From Chara braunii (lineage: Eukaryota; Streptophyta; Charophyceae; Charales; Characeae): a DNA stretch of 63,222 nucleotides. Under the pieces are notes generated by a model. The model saw only the letters and a program-made list of their open reading frames with translations. It had not been told where the DNA came from and ran no database searches. The stretch covers positions 708,644-771,865 of the forward strand of contig BFEA01000661.1 in assembly GCA_003427395.1 (NCBI GenBank), written 5' to 3'. How positions within the stretch are numbered: position 1 is the first letter of the stretch; each line of letters starts with the position of its first letter. This document shows, piece by piece, positions 22,758 through 34,190 of this stretch. The position numbers and the translations under genes were made by a program.

Positions 22758-23211
22758 AAGAAGCTTGGTACTCAGTTGAGCTTCGAGTAACGTGTTCAAC
22801 GGAATTAAACGACCGTTGAAAGTCATTTAATTCCCCCACATACCCGTTGAATTCCCGTTGAATGAAAAACGGGGGCCCTCCTGTTTTTTTTCAACGGACA
22901 AGGTCCACGGGGCCCTTCCAGCCCAGATCAGGCCTATGCCTTAACAGATAATGCGTGCCTCCTCATACGTGTGAGCTGGCGGCTTAAGATTGGTGCGCTG
23001 GGATGGAGTGTGTCAGAGAGGCAAAGAGGGGGGAGGGGAAGGGAGTCACACGCGCGTGGAGCTTGGGGCGTGCACAGCGGAATGCGTGCTGGGTGGATTG
23101 ATGCCGGGAAACAACAGACCAACTTGAAGCGAGGCTTGGAGAGTGCTCACTCCCAGACCTACCTCTCTCTCTCTCTCCCCTGTGCTTGCCCTCGTCCATC
23201 GATCACACAAT
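22758..23211. other. No gene recognised
   Basis: Several CCGTTGAA/TTCAACGG motifs near 22795-22900 make small inverted repeats. The rest is unique. Confidence 0.45.
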
Positions 23212-23306
23212 GGGCCTCGCGCCACTAGACAGTTATGTTGCTTTCCATGTTCTAGCACAAGATCCATTCTCATTTTGCACATTTGGTGCGTAGTGGAGCG
23301 AGGCCC
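23212..23306. mobile_element. TIR element, family 2, copy c
   Basis: 95 bp, ends GGGCCTCGCGCCACTA and TAGTGGAGCGAGGCC. The interior carries, in reverse, CTTTCCATGTTCTAGCA and CATTCTCATTTTGCAC. Confidence 0.85.
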
Positions 23307-23338
23307 ATCTGTCTCTCTCTCTCTCTCTGTGTGAGAGT

Positions 23339-23429
23339 GGGCCTACTCCACTCCGCACCAGTGCAAAATGAGAATGAATCCTCCTCTGGAACATCGAAAG
23401 CTACATCACGGTGTAGTGGAGCGAGGCCC
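23339..23429. mobile_element. TIR element, family 2, copy d
   Basis: 91 bp, ends GGGCCTACTCCACTCCGCAC and GTAGTGGAGCGAGGCCC. Interior GTGCAAAATGAGAATGAA and GGAACATCGAAAGCTACA. Opposite orientation to copy c, 32 bp away across a (TC)n tract. Confidence 0.85.
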
Positions 23430-23488
23430 AGTCCCTGGCAAATGGGCTCCTTGAGCATTCCATGCTCTCAAACTGCCACTGTCAGTCT

Positions 23489-23494
23489 AAGCTC

Positions 23495-23536
<42 letters not shown>
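23489..23536. repeat. (TC)n(TG)n microsatellite
   Basis: CTCTCTCTCTCTCTG then a TG run. Confidence 0.95.
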
Positions 23537-23538
<2 letters not shown>

Positions 23539-23947
23539 GCGAACTTCTCCTGGAACCGTCGTTGGTCCATGGCACCAGACGAGGAAGGATCTGCCGGTGC
23601 AGGGAAACACGTCTTTATGCTGCATGGGGCAGTGCTGACCGTTGGAGGTGTGCCTCCAATGACAGCCGGCAAGAGCAGTGGCACCAGCAGGATGTTTTTT
23701 TTTTTTTCCTCCTGACGAATTGTATGCTAGGATTTTTCATTTCTTTTGTTTTTCCTTTTTTTAATTTTCTTTTTCTGTTGTTTTCTTTTCCCTTATTTTC
23801 CTTTTCCTGTTCTTTCTTTTTTTTTTCTTGTTTTTGGCCCCATAGAGCCCAAAGACCTTTAGAATAAAAAAAACAAAAAATAAAGAAATGACTGAGAACC
23901 GTTGTTAAAAAAAAATAAAAATCAGAGTTGACCTTCGGGACATCCAA

Positions 23948-24074
23948 GGGCCTCGCCACACCACTCTTGAAATGGGAAGAAAACAAAAATGTGGGGAGTG
24001 CATCTGGCTGTGTTTTAGCGTGAAGTTCATTCTCATTTTGCGCATCTAGAGAGAGGATTGGTGTGGCGATGCCC
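23948..24074. mobile_element. TIR element, family 2, copy e
   Basis: Ends GGGCCTCGCCACACCACTC and GGTGTGGCGATGCCC. The interior has GTTCATTCTCATTTTGCGC (reverse orientation). A U6 fragment starts at its right end. Confidence 0.8.
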
Positions 24075-24145
24075 ACAGAGATCAGCATGACCCCTGTGCA
24101 AGGATGACACATCAGTCAATAAATGGTCGAGGAAACAAAGAAAGA
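24075..24145 (+). pseudogene. U6 snRNA fragment with A-rich tail
   Basis: ATCAGCATGACCCCTGTGCA, AGGATGACAC and AATAAATGGTC match the middle and 3' part of U6 with substitutions. The 5' third is missing. The A-rich stretch 24131-24150 may be the remains of a tail. Wedged between two family 2 elements. Confidence 0.8.
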
Positions 24146-24167
24146 AAAACAGTGGAATGCCAGCTCA

Positions 24168-24284
24168 GGGCATCGCCACACCTCTCGGACTGTGCAAAAT
24201 GAGAATGAACTTCCTGCTACAACATGACCAGGTGCACCCGCCACATTTTTTACTTTTTCACATTCGAGTGGTGTGGCGAGGCCC
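24168..24284. mobile_element. TIR element, family 2, copy f
   Basis: 117 bp, ends GGGCATCGCCACACCTCTCG and CGAGTGGTGTGGCGAGGCCC. Interior TGTGCAAAATGAGAATGAAC, then ACAACATGACCAGGTGCAC. Confidence 0.85.
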
Positions 24285-24630
24285 AAAATACTGCTGAGTT
24301 ACCTGAGGCCCCTCAATTTGATGCTGGTGAGCAAGCGGCCTATCCAGTTCCTCCCCCCTGCCTGCGAGGGTGGTTGTTCGTGTCGGGGTGAACAGCCGTT
24401 CACTCCCCCGAAATCGGTGACTGTTATTCATCGGGACTTTTCACAGCCATTCGGGGGGCTTGTGGGTGTCAGATGGGACGGCGGGAGGCGGGATCGGGAT
24501 CGTGCACTTCCACTCCCTCAGGCCCCATTAATTGTTTTTGGGGAAAAAAAAGTGCCCCTCTAGTTTTTTAATTGAGAAGACAAAAAAAAAAAGCTGTGCT
24601 TTTTTTTTGTTTTTTTTTTGCATATATCTC

Positions 24631-24670
24631 AATCAATCAATCAATCCGTTGAATGATTGATTGATTGATT
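24631..24670. repeat. Perfect 16-bp hairpin of ATCA units
   Basis: AATCAATCAATCAATC, loop CGTTGAAT, GATTGATTGATTGATT. A (TC)n(AC)n microsatellite follows at 24675-24723. Confidence 0.9.
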
Positions 24671-24672
24671 TG

Positions 24673-24726
<54 letters not shown>

Positions 24727-24831
24727 GCGTGCCGTCCACAGAGCCTTTTTTTTTTTTTCTCTTTGTTTGTTTTAACTCCAAAATATATATAAAATGTGGT
24801 TCATTCGTTTTTTTTTTTTTTTTCCTTTTTT

Positions 24832-24879
24832 AATTTGGATCTTTTCTCGATTTATGTGTGTCATCCTTGCGCGGGGGCC

Positions 24880-24911
<32 letters not shown>

Positions 24912-24929
24912 ACGGATGTCCCGAAGGAC
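24832..24929 (-). pseudogene. Full-length U6 snRNA retropseudogene
   Basis: The minus strand is a nearly complete plant-type U6: the 5' hairpin GTCCTTCGGGAC, the CATCCGTTAAAATTGGAACG region, ATACAGAGAAGATTAGCATG, then GGATGACACACATAAATCG. A few bases differ from the usual plant sequence. Four signs mark retroposition, not a gene: an A-rich run follows the 3' end; a 13-bp direct repeat TTCATTCGTTTTT (24800-24812 and 24931-24943) brackets the insert; no upstream TATA or USE-like element is seen; and the 3' T-run terminator is lacking. Confidence 0.9.
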
Positions 24930-25133
24930 ATTCATTCGTTTTTCAAAACATTGGAGAAGTAGAAGATGATCACCCCTAGCCGGCCACACAGAAAAACTGC
25001 CTCCCCTCAAGCCAAAAAAAAAGTGGACGGGCATGCCATTCACCCGTTCGTGGACACGCCTATGATCGGCATTTGAACATGTGTATGGCACCAGTTCGTG
25101 GGACCCCCTGTTAATGAACGTGGAGTAGGCATT

Positions 25134-25330
25134 GGGTCCATCTCAGTTGGTTAGGCATGCAAGTGGGATTCAAGAGGTTGTGGTTTCAATCCTCTCTGAC
25201 CACCTGCACCACTCTTAGTGCCAACAAACTGATATAGTTGGCTTGCTACCCCAATTTGGTATTGGTAGGATCTTTGGCCATCACGGGTATGTATGTGAGT
25301 GTGTGTGGGTTGTGTGTGGTGTGTGTCATG
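25134..25330 (+). mobile_element. tRNA-derived SINE (family B)
   Basis: Head with A box TCAGTTGGTTAGGCATGC and B box GGTTTCAATCCTC. The body has AGTGCCAA, GCTTGCTACCCC and TCTTTGGCCATCACGGGTAT, followed by a TGTG-rich tail, matching 44430-44710 on the other strand. Confidence 0.8.
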
Positions 25331-25582
25331 TGTGCGAGAGTGCTGGCCATAGAATGCTGTTACGGATGAGGGCGAGGGAAGTAGATGGGAGACGCTGGCA
25401 AAATGCACGATCTTTGGGTTGGCCAGCCCCCTCCACCGGCGGCCCACTGTACTTTCTGACCACTGTTGATTAGGGCGCAGGGAAACATGCATGAGAGGAA
25501 GCCATGTTTGAGAGAGAGAGAGAGAGAGAGAGGAGGAGGAGGAGGAGGAGGAGGAGGTGCGGGAGGAGAACGATGACGTGGT

Positions 25583-25787
25583 TGATTCGCTTCCTAGCTG
25601 CCCTTCCTCGCCGTCTTCTTAACTCCGCCGTTCTCTTTTCGAAGACCTAGTGTCCGATGTCCTTCATACCCGTCCTGGTCCTCTATGTTCTCATGTCGGT
25701 TCTCTACCCTCCTCGTGTTATCCCTCCTTCGCGGTCCACTTCTGCGCTACGTCGTCCTCTGATTTCTGTAACCTTTCTCATTGCTCG

Positions 25788-25822
<35 letters not shown>

Positions 25823-25861
25823 NNNNNNNNNNNNNNNNNNNNNNNNNNNNNNNNNNNNNNN

Positions 25862-25922
<61 letters not shown>

Positions 25923-26036
25923 AAAAACGAACGGCAGAGGGGCGGGTAAGGGTAGGGAAAGTGGGAACTTGAGGGACCAGAAATCGGAGTCGGAGTGGAA
26001 AGCGAAGGGTGAGAGAACGGAGGCAAGAAAACAGAG

Positions 26037-26073
<37 letters not shown>

Positions 26074-26446
26074 TTCAACGGTAGAGGGTGCCGAAAGAGT
26101 AGGACAAGGTGGGAACCCGAGGGGAACGGGGAACGCCAAGGTGAGGGGGAAGTGGAGGGTTCGGAATATCGGAAGGGAAGGATGCAGAATAAAAACAGGA
26201 AACCCTAACTGGATTGTGTGTGTGCGGATTCGGAGACATGACGGCATAGGGAGGGGAAAGAAGGGGGAGGTGGGAACGTGACGGTGATGGGGAAGCGAAT
26301 GGGGATAGGAAGTGAACGGGGAGAGGAAGTGAATAGGGAGAAAGAAGTGGACACGTGATGGCAGAGGGAGGGGGAAGAGGATGGGGAGATGGGAACGTGA
26401 GGGGGATGGGGAAGCGAATGGGGAGAGGAAGTGAATAGGGAGAAAG
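25583..26446. repeat. Segmental duplication, copy 2 (partner 16079-16921)
   Basis: Same order of blocks as 16079-16921. The (TG)n to (GA)n junction is an assembly gap (N at 25823-25861). It is preceded by a GAG-rich tract with GGAGAACGATGACGTGG, the motif of the 298-720 minisatellite, so the left boundary is sharp. Confidence 0.85.
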
Positions 26447-26549
26447 AAGCGGACGTAGAGGGGGAGAGGGAGAGAAATGGTAAACTGACATGTAAATATT
26501 CGGTATTTCTATAGAGAAGATTCGGTGCACAAGTATTGAAAAAAGTACG

Positions 26550-28340
26550 ATCATCCTCAACCACTTACCCCATCCCACCCTTTCGCCGAAGAATACTGCT
26601 ACTTGTTTTCTTCCTTTTCTATGCTCACTTAGTGTTTTTTTTCTCGTCCTCAACCACTTACCCAATCCCCCCCTTTCGCCGAAGAATAGTGCTATTTGTT
26701 TTTTTTTTTTTCTTTGCTCACTTAGTCTTTTTTTTATTGGTCCTCAACCACTTACCCCATCTCCCCTTTTCGACAGTGAATACTGCTATTTGTTTTTTTT
26801 TTTTTTCTTTGCTCACTTAGTTTTTTTTTCTCGTCCTTAACCACTTACCCCATCCCCCCCTTTCGCCGAAGAATAATGGTATTCGTTTTCTTTTTTTTCT
26901 TTGTTCACTTAGTCTTTTTTTTCTTGGTTCTCAACAACTTCCCCCCCTTTCGCCGAAGTATACTGATATTTGTTTTCTTTTTTTTCTTTGCTCACCTAGT
27001 CTTTTTTTTTCTTAATCCTCAACCACTTACCCCATCTCATCCTTTCGCCGAAGTATACTGCTATTTGTTTTTCTTTTTTTCTTTGTTCACTTAGTCTCTT
27101 TTCTCGTCCTCAACCACTTACCCCATCACTCCCTTTCACCGAATAATACTCCTATTTGTTTTCTTTTTTTTCTTTGCTCAGTTTTTTTTCTCGTCCTCGA
27201 CCACTTACCCCATCCTCCCCTTTCGCTGAAGTATATTGTTATTTGTTTTTTTTTTTTGTTTGCTCAATTAGTTTTTTTTTCCTTGATCCTTAACCACTTA
27301 ACCCATTGCCCTCTTTCGCCGAAGTATATTGCTATTTGTTTTCTTTTTTTTCTTTGCTCACTTAGTCTCTTTTCTCGTCCTCAACCACTTACCCCATCCC
27401 CTCCTTTCGCCGAAGAATACTGCTATTTGTTTTCTTTTTTTTCTTTGCTCACTTAATTTTTTTTCTCATTTTCGACCACTCACCCTTCCCCCCCCTTTCG
27501 CCGAAGAGTAGTCCTATTTGTTTTTTTTTTTTTCTTTGCTCACTTAGTCTTTTTTTTCTTGGTCTCAACCACTTACCCCATCCTCCCCTTTCGCCGAAGA
27601 GTAGTGCTATTTGTTTTCTTTTTTTTCTTTGCTCACTTAGTCTTTTTTTTTTTGGTCTCAACCACTTACCCCATCCTCCCCTTTCGTCGAAGTATACTGC
27701 TGGTTTTTTTTTTTTTTTTTCTTTGCTCACTTAGTCTCTTTTATCGTCCTCAACCACTTACCCCACCCCCCCCTTTCGCCGAAGAATACTGGTATTTGTT
27801 TTCCTTTTTTTCTTTACTCACTTAGTTTTTTTTCTCGTCCTCGACCACTTATCCCATCCTCCCTTTTCACCGGATAATAGTGCTATTTGTTTTCTTTTTT
27901 TTCTTTGCTCACTTAGTCTTTTTTTTCTTGGTCCTCAACCACTTATCCCATCCCTCCCTTTCGCCGAAGTATAATGCTATTTGTTTTTTTTTCTTTCTTT
28001 GTTCACTTAGTCTCTTTTCTCGTCCTCAACTACTTACCCCATCCCCTCCTTTCGCCGAAGAATAATGCTTTTTTTTTTTTCTTTTTTTTTTCTCGTTTAG
28101 TTTTTTTTTTCGTCCTTGACCACGTACCCCATCCCCTCCTTTCGCCGAAGAATAGTGCTATTTGTTTTCTTTTTTTTCTTTGCGCACTTAGTCTTTTTTT
28201 TCTTGGTCCTCAACTATTTATCCCATCTCCCCCTTTTGTCGAAGAATACTGCTATTGGTTTTTTTTTTTTTTCTTTGCTTACTTTGTCTTTTTGTTTTGG
28301 TCCCCCTCCACAATCACCTATCCCCCTCTTTCGCAAAAAT
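26550..28340 (+). repeat. ~93-bp satellite array, about 19 units
   Basis: Units of about 90-98 bp: CCTCAACCACTTACCCCATC, a C-run, TTTCGCCGAAGAATACTGCT, ATTTGTTTTC, a T-run, then TTTGCTCACTTAGTC. Most units keep TTCGCCGAAG, itself a near-perfect palindrome. The last unit is variant (TCCACAATCACC). The same satellite occurs in reverse at 33135-34190. Hydrophobic short frames in every unit end at the TAG of CACTTAG and look like by-products. Confidence 0.92.
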
Positions 28341-30007
28341 ATACTGCTATTTGTTGTTGTTTTTTTTAATTTCTCTTATCAATACCCATTTCCTAGGCTT
28401 CATCGAAGACTACATTTTTTTTTTCTTTTTTTCGTGAAGTACCTCCTCTTTTTTCACATCCTCCTCACAAATAATAATTTGAAATAGGAAGAGGGGGCAA
28501 TTAGTATTTTTTTGCTCTCTCGCAAATAATAATTTCAAACAGGAAGAGGGGGGGCGGGACTTTATATCTTTTCACGACGACCTCTCGAAAAATAAAATAT
28601 ATCAGAACCGGGGGGGGGAGGGAGGGGGAAGGAATTGAGATTCGGTTCAAGGACACAATGTTCTGATGGTGACTCTGAGATGACAAGTGCATATCACAAT
28701 CCCACTTATTAATTTTTTTTTATGGAAAAACAGAATGACATTCTGAATGTCCGAAATGAAGAAGAGGACGGGGGAAAATCAGGGTTGAGGAACTTCAGGT
28801 GATTTTGTGAAAGTTTTCAAAAAGTTTTAGAAAAGAGAAAATTGTCGAAAAATAAAATAAAATCAAGAGAGTTAACCATGCTAAAAAAAACATCTTAATA
28901 ATCTGTGTGAAAAAGTGAGATTTGTTTTTATAACTTCAATTGCACAAAAAAGGAGGTTGGGGATTCCTCTACAAAACAACCCGAAAGGAAATGTTGGGAC
29001 TATTACCCAGTTTACGTTTACGCAATACGATAAGTCAAGTAAAAAGCATAGCCAACTCTTGACCACTGTCCTGATAAGAGTCGATCCTGAGAGTTAAAAA
29101 GTTATAAAAACCCACAACATGTTATAAATGTCACCCAATCCAAAATATCCACAAAAAAAATGTTTTACATTGACATAAAAATCCACATAATTCTAAAAAT
29201 ATCCAGCACTGCTTCCCCAACCTAATAACGAGCTTGTATACCTAAAATCTACCTCAAACCCCTAGTCTTAATATTGCAACCACCAGATAGCTGAGCTTGA
29301 TACGACGACAAGGAGCCTTGTTAATATCAGTTCTAACATGTATTTGTATCAGATTCTCTACTTCAAGACAAAAAGGTAATGTCTTTTCACATCCATTATT
29401 GGTAATGCACTGCTGTCGATAGTTGCCCATGCCAAAGATGTAGAGGATTTATGCACACAAGTATATAAAAGTACGCCGGTGTGGAAAAAAAACAAGAATT
29501 GCAAGATTAGTAGATTATCGAGTTCCGTCGGGAACCAGGAGCCTCATCCCTATCAAAAAGTGGTATATCCGCTCAACCAAGTGACCAACCCATAGGGCCT
29601 TTCAAAGAGTCGTCTCTTTGTGTGATTTTCACTAAAAAAAAACATCCATAAAAAAAAAGGTAACCAAAAAGCTCTATCTACAATAACCGAATGGCAATGC
29701 ATTTCCCAGTGCTTCAAAAAACAATCCAAGGTCTTGCGAGGGGCGAAAAATGTAACAAAGCACACCCTTCTCAGCTCACTGCAGTAACTAGCTCCGATGT
29801 CTGCTTAAGTGCAGAATTGAATTGAGTCAGTGTAGAATCAACCACCCCGCTAGAGATGTGGTTGTGTGCCAATCCACAGACCACAGAGGCTTTCGACAAA
29901 TAGCGAAATGAGGCCCACGAAATTGAATCTCAAATGACTCGTCAATATGACCTCATCAGACCAGAACCCACCAAAAGTTTTTTTTTTTTTTTTTTTGTCA
30001 CTCTCTC

Positions 30008-30055
<48 letters not shown>

Positions 30056-32483
30056 AAAATCAGTTTTTTTCTACTATGCAGGCCAGCCAAATTTGAATTA
30101 TGTAGGCAACTAGCCCACTTCGATTCAAAAATGTAGCAAACTTTCATGTCGACATGTTATGATTTGACGTCTGCAAATAATTGAAAAACTCTTTCGGTAC
30201 TTGGGCCTTTTCAGAGGCAAATCCTGCAAGACAATTCAAGGTACACAAAAGAAAAACAAAAGAAAACATTAATGTTAAACTGCAACTACAGAATAGATAT
30301 CTCACTTCTTTGGTCATTTGTGTAAAAGGGGAGACACAACAAATGCTCTCACAATTTTTTATATAAAATGTATAAATAAAACTATCAGCCAAGCTGCCAG
30401 GGTCACCTTGTTTGACCTAGCGGCCTGGTCGTGCGAGGACTAGCAAAAGGTCCAACAAAAAAAAAAAAAAAAAAAAAAAATCCAGAAAGAAAAATATGTG
30501 ATGCACAAAAATAAACTGGACAATTTTTGCCTGAGGTTTACATCAAAAATTTTAATAATTTTGAAATAAGAATTAAAAAAAAAAAGTAAGTTTAAAAAAT
30601 ATTTATTTTATCATTTATTTTTTTGTCGGCTGTGCAACTTGCCCCGGACCACTTTGGTAGCGCAGTAATATATTGTCACACTGTGAATCGGAGCGCAATG
30701 GCAAAAAAAAATCAAAACAAGAAAAGCAGAAGTAAGGTAGGAAAGCTCTGTCTGTTCATCACCTCTTACGCACAAGGCCAGCCACATGGATGACAGGTTG
30801 AGCGCTGACTGCCCCCATCCCCGTGTGTCAGAAGGACCCACTTGCACACAACCAAAAGACAAAGAGGTAAAAAAAAGGAGGAGGAAACCAAACCTCACAG
30901 GGAAGAAAACGGCCTATCAGCCAAAACAAAGCAAATGACACATATATAATATATGCATATTAATAATATTATAGTATATAATATCAACGAAACAGTTTGT
31001 CACAGCCTCTTGTTTGTTGTCCTCTTCTCCCTCTCTGCCCATGATTTACTGGACAACTTTGTTTGACGATAAATATATAAATATGGAATTGCAGTTGAGT
31101 GTAGTGTCAGTGAAAGACCTTCGAGGGATAGAGGTCATTGGGTGTCAGAAGAAAACCATCTGGAAAAATGGGAGCCAATGAATTTGCTTACCATTAGTTC
31201 ACGTCATGTACAGGAAAAAAATAGAGGGTTGGGTTTGTATAGAAAAAGGATGAGGTTGTGGAGTAAGAAACAAAAAGCATTCTAAAGAGTTAGGTTGGGT
31301 GAGTCGTATTATAGGAGAGGAAAAATATTATTAGGCCAGAATATGATTTGAGAAGTCAAAAAATAGTAACTATTGGAAAAGAGGCAGTTTCGGGGGGGGG
31401 GGGGGGAAAGGGGGTCCTTTGCCAGTATAAAATTATAGGAGATGTAGGGTCAATTTTTTCAAGTACTTAACATCTGCAGAAGATTTGCGAAACTGTCAAT
31501 GGTTGTACATTTTCCTTACCTCGACCCAAAATGTCGTTACACTCTTTATCATGACACTTGATATGCCATATATGTGCCTGCATGTTGACAACAAACATGA
31601 CTGTTTCATAAGGCATACAAATAAAAACAAACAAAATATAAGTACAAACCATTTGTACTTGAAATTTTCAACAAAAAACTTAAAGAATCAATTGCAGAAG
31701 CCTAAGATAGTAAATACACTATACCACAAAAGCTTTTTGAACTCACAATTGTTTTTAGCGTGATGACGTGTCACATTTGGGCAATACCTTGTTCCATGCA
31801 TCTGATAAATAATATTATTGTCCTCAGCATAAACAATGGCACTTCGGATTTTGCCTGTAAGCAAATTGACATCCACATGCATGAGTCAGAAGTACTGTCC
31901 TGACATAATAATTCACCAGTATTAAAAAATGGAAAGGACCCGGGGTCCTGGATGACCGAGGTAGAATGGCAAGGGGATAGCAGGAAATTGACCACGATCA
32001 GCTAGTCAGGGACTACAAATTCATCTTCCACGAACTAAACGACAGTGCATCGATCAGTTACCCTTTCCTTCCCTCTCTCTTTTCCACTATACGTCAGCAA
32101 TGGTACGGGGGTCAGCAGAGTAGATGATAGGGGAGCTCCTAGTAGTAATTCGAAATTTGAAGGCGTGGGGAGTGATCTAAAGAGGCAGAACGCCCCCTTA
32201 TCCGCCCCCAGATTTCCCTATTTCCCAAAGTTGTTTTTTCCTTCGTCGGGGGGCCAAGAGACTACTGTGTTGCCTCGCGGCTTACCTTGCATTGCCGCAT
32301 TGTTTTCTTTCTGCTCGCTGTATGCCTGATTGCTTACATTGCCTTGCTGCTTTGCTACCACGCTGCCTTGCTGCCTCACTGCCTTGTCATAAATCAAATT
32401 CTCATTCAATATCCAATCAGACCGCTCATTCGTTCATTCTTTCCCCTGCTGTTCATGATAGTATATTTTGTTAAGTGGCCAGT
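28341..32483. other. Unique AT-rich spacer; no gene recognised
   Basis: Contains a (TC)n tract at 30000-30052, an A-run at 30457-30480, a G-run at 31393-31408, and short inconsistent frames. A splice-acceptor-like TTGCTTACAG on the minus strand near 31860 leads into a short open stretch (GKIRSAIVYAEDNNIIYQMH) of unknown meaning. No further dynein exon could be recognised. Confidence 0.5.
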
Positions 32484-32714
32484 GACCAGCGTCTTGTCCT
32501 CTTTGGAAATCAATCTATCATGGAAAATTTGAAGCCGCATGAACTGTTCCCCCGTTGTGAAATAATCTTGTGTTGACAACGAAAGACCCTCATACACATG
32601 AGTCTGATCACATGGGTTGAAGATGTAATGGAATCTTGAGGGTGTAGTAGGAAACTTCTCCACGACAAAGTTGTACAGATGTAATGTTATTTCTGTTAAA
32701 TGGACCCTGATATT
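32484..32714 (-). pseudogene. Axonemal dynein heavy-chain exon (AAA3 region), probably decayed
   Basis: A 77-codon stretch on the minus strand, starting right after an acceptor-like GGGTGCAG at codon phase 0. It reads FPTTPSRFHYIFN, then VYEGLSLSTQDYFTTGEQ, then IFHDRLISKEDKTLV. This is the conserved segment of axonemal dynein heavy chains between the third AAA module and its follow-on helix (family pattern PTPxKFHYIFNLRDLSRV, then RLWRNE and FHDRLI). Dyneins drive ciliary beating. FNPCDQTHV replaces the conserved FNLRDLSRV, and the WRNExLR block before FHDRL is missing, an in-frame loss of about six codons. Those changes in core residues suggest a pseudogene. No neighbouring exon or clear donor was found; the frame stays open to 32406. 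Closest in flavour to inner-arm (DNAH10-like) chains, from memory. Confidence 0.75.
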
Positions 32715-33134
32715 CTGCACCCACGGACCCACACACACACAAACTTAATCAGCAAGGTTTCATTTTTTTTGTGTGTGAAATTCAGTCGGTGAGTATGTTG
32801 CCACCATACCTCACTTCCCCAAAAGCGAGCCCGACTTCCCATACCATACAAAAGATGAGCCCGAACAAATGAATGGTAATAGGAACAGAGCGACATTGAT
32901 TACTCTAGCCAAGACTAGAGGATTGAATGTCTGGTTCTATCAAACATTACAGCTTTCACAGACAATTTATGAAGTTTCTCCTTAACTCCCTTTGAGCCGA
33001 CCAGATCGGGCCTGATTTCTAGCCCCATGTCCCCCAACTGCCTCATACTATTACTTTATCCAAGTGTAACTTGTATCCCAATNTTCCATCTATATNTTTT
33101 TTTTTTTTACTTTTTTTTTTTTTTNTTTTTTATT
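32715..33134. other. No gene recognised
   Basis: TG-rich tract upstream of the dynein exon, then unique sequence running into T-runs with scattered Ns. Confidence 0.5.
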
Positions 33135-34190
33135 TATAAAATAACAATAAACTTCGGCGAAAGGGGGGGGGGGGGGNGNGGNNGAGAAAAAANACNAAGT
33201 GANNAAAAAAAAAAGAAAACAAATAGCAGTATTCTTCGGCGAAAGGGGGGGATGAGGTAAGTGGTTGAGGACGAGAAGAAAGACTAAGTGAGCAAAGAAA
33301 AAAGAAAAAAATAGCAGTATTCTTCGACGAAAAGGAGGATGTGGTAAGTGGTTGAAGACGAGAGAAAATAGACTAAGTGAGCAAAGAAAAAAAAAAAAAA
33401 TAGCAGTATACTTCGGCGAAATGGGGGGGTGGGGTAAGTGGTTTTAGGACCAAGAAAAGAAAGACTAAGTGAACAAAGAAAAAAAGGAAAACAAATAGTA
33501 GTATTCTTCGGCGAAAGAGGGGGATGGGGTTAGTGGTTGAGGACAAGAAAGAATACTAAGAAAACAAATAGCAATATTCTTTGGCGAAAGGAGGGATGGA
33601 TGGGGTGATTATGGAGCAGGACCAAGGAAAAAGAGACCAAGTGAACAAAGAAAAAAAAGAAAACAAATAACAGTATTATTCGGCGAAAGGAGGGGTGAGG
33701 TAAGTGGTTTTATGACCAAGAAAAAAAAGACTAAGTGAGCAAAGAAAAAAAAAAAAAAAAACAGCAGTAGTCTTCGACGAAAGGGGGGGATGAGGTAAGT
33801 GGTTGAGGACGAGAAAAGAGACTAAGTGAACAAAAAACAAAAAAAACAAAGAGCAGTATTCTTTGGCGAAAAGGCGGATTGATGGGGTGATTGTGGAGGA
33901 GGACCAAAAAAAAGGCAACCAAATGAACAAAGCAAAAAAAAAAAAAACAAACAGTATTCTTCGGCGAAAGGGGGGTATGGGGTAAGTGGTTGAGGACGGT
34001 AAAAAAAACTAAGCGAGCAAAGTTAGCAGTATTCTTCGGCGAAAGTGGGGGGTGGGGTAAGTGGTTTCGGACCAAGAAAAAAGATTAAGCAAGGAAAGAA
34101 AAAAAAACAAAACAAATAGCAGTATTCTACGACGAAAGGGGGGAATTGATGAGGTAATTGTGGAGGTGGACCCATAAAAAAAAACGTATT
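33135..34190 (-). repeat. ~93-bp satellite array, inverted copy, about 11 units
   Basis: Reverse complement of the 26550-28340 units: ATTCTTCGGCGAAAG, a G-run, GGTAAGTGGTTGAGGAC, AGACTAAGTGAGCAAAG, then A-runs. Several Ns near 33172-33203. Variant units with GATTGTGGAGGAGGACC (33597, 33890, 34150) match the variant at the inner end of the left array. Confidence 0.92.

Noticed and set aside
24832-24929. Functional U6 snRNA gene
   Set aside because: No upstream TATA or USE-like element, no T-run terminator, an A-rich 3' side and a target-site duplication point to retroposition.
26536-28487. Repeated hydrophobic short frames in the ~93-bp satellite, possibly membrane peptides
   Set aside because: Each is ended by the TAG in the unit's CACTTAG and varies with T-run length. 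No start or regulatory context.
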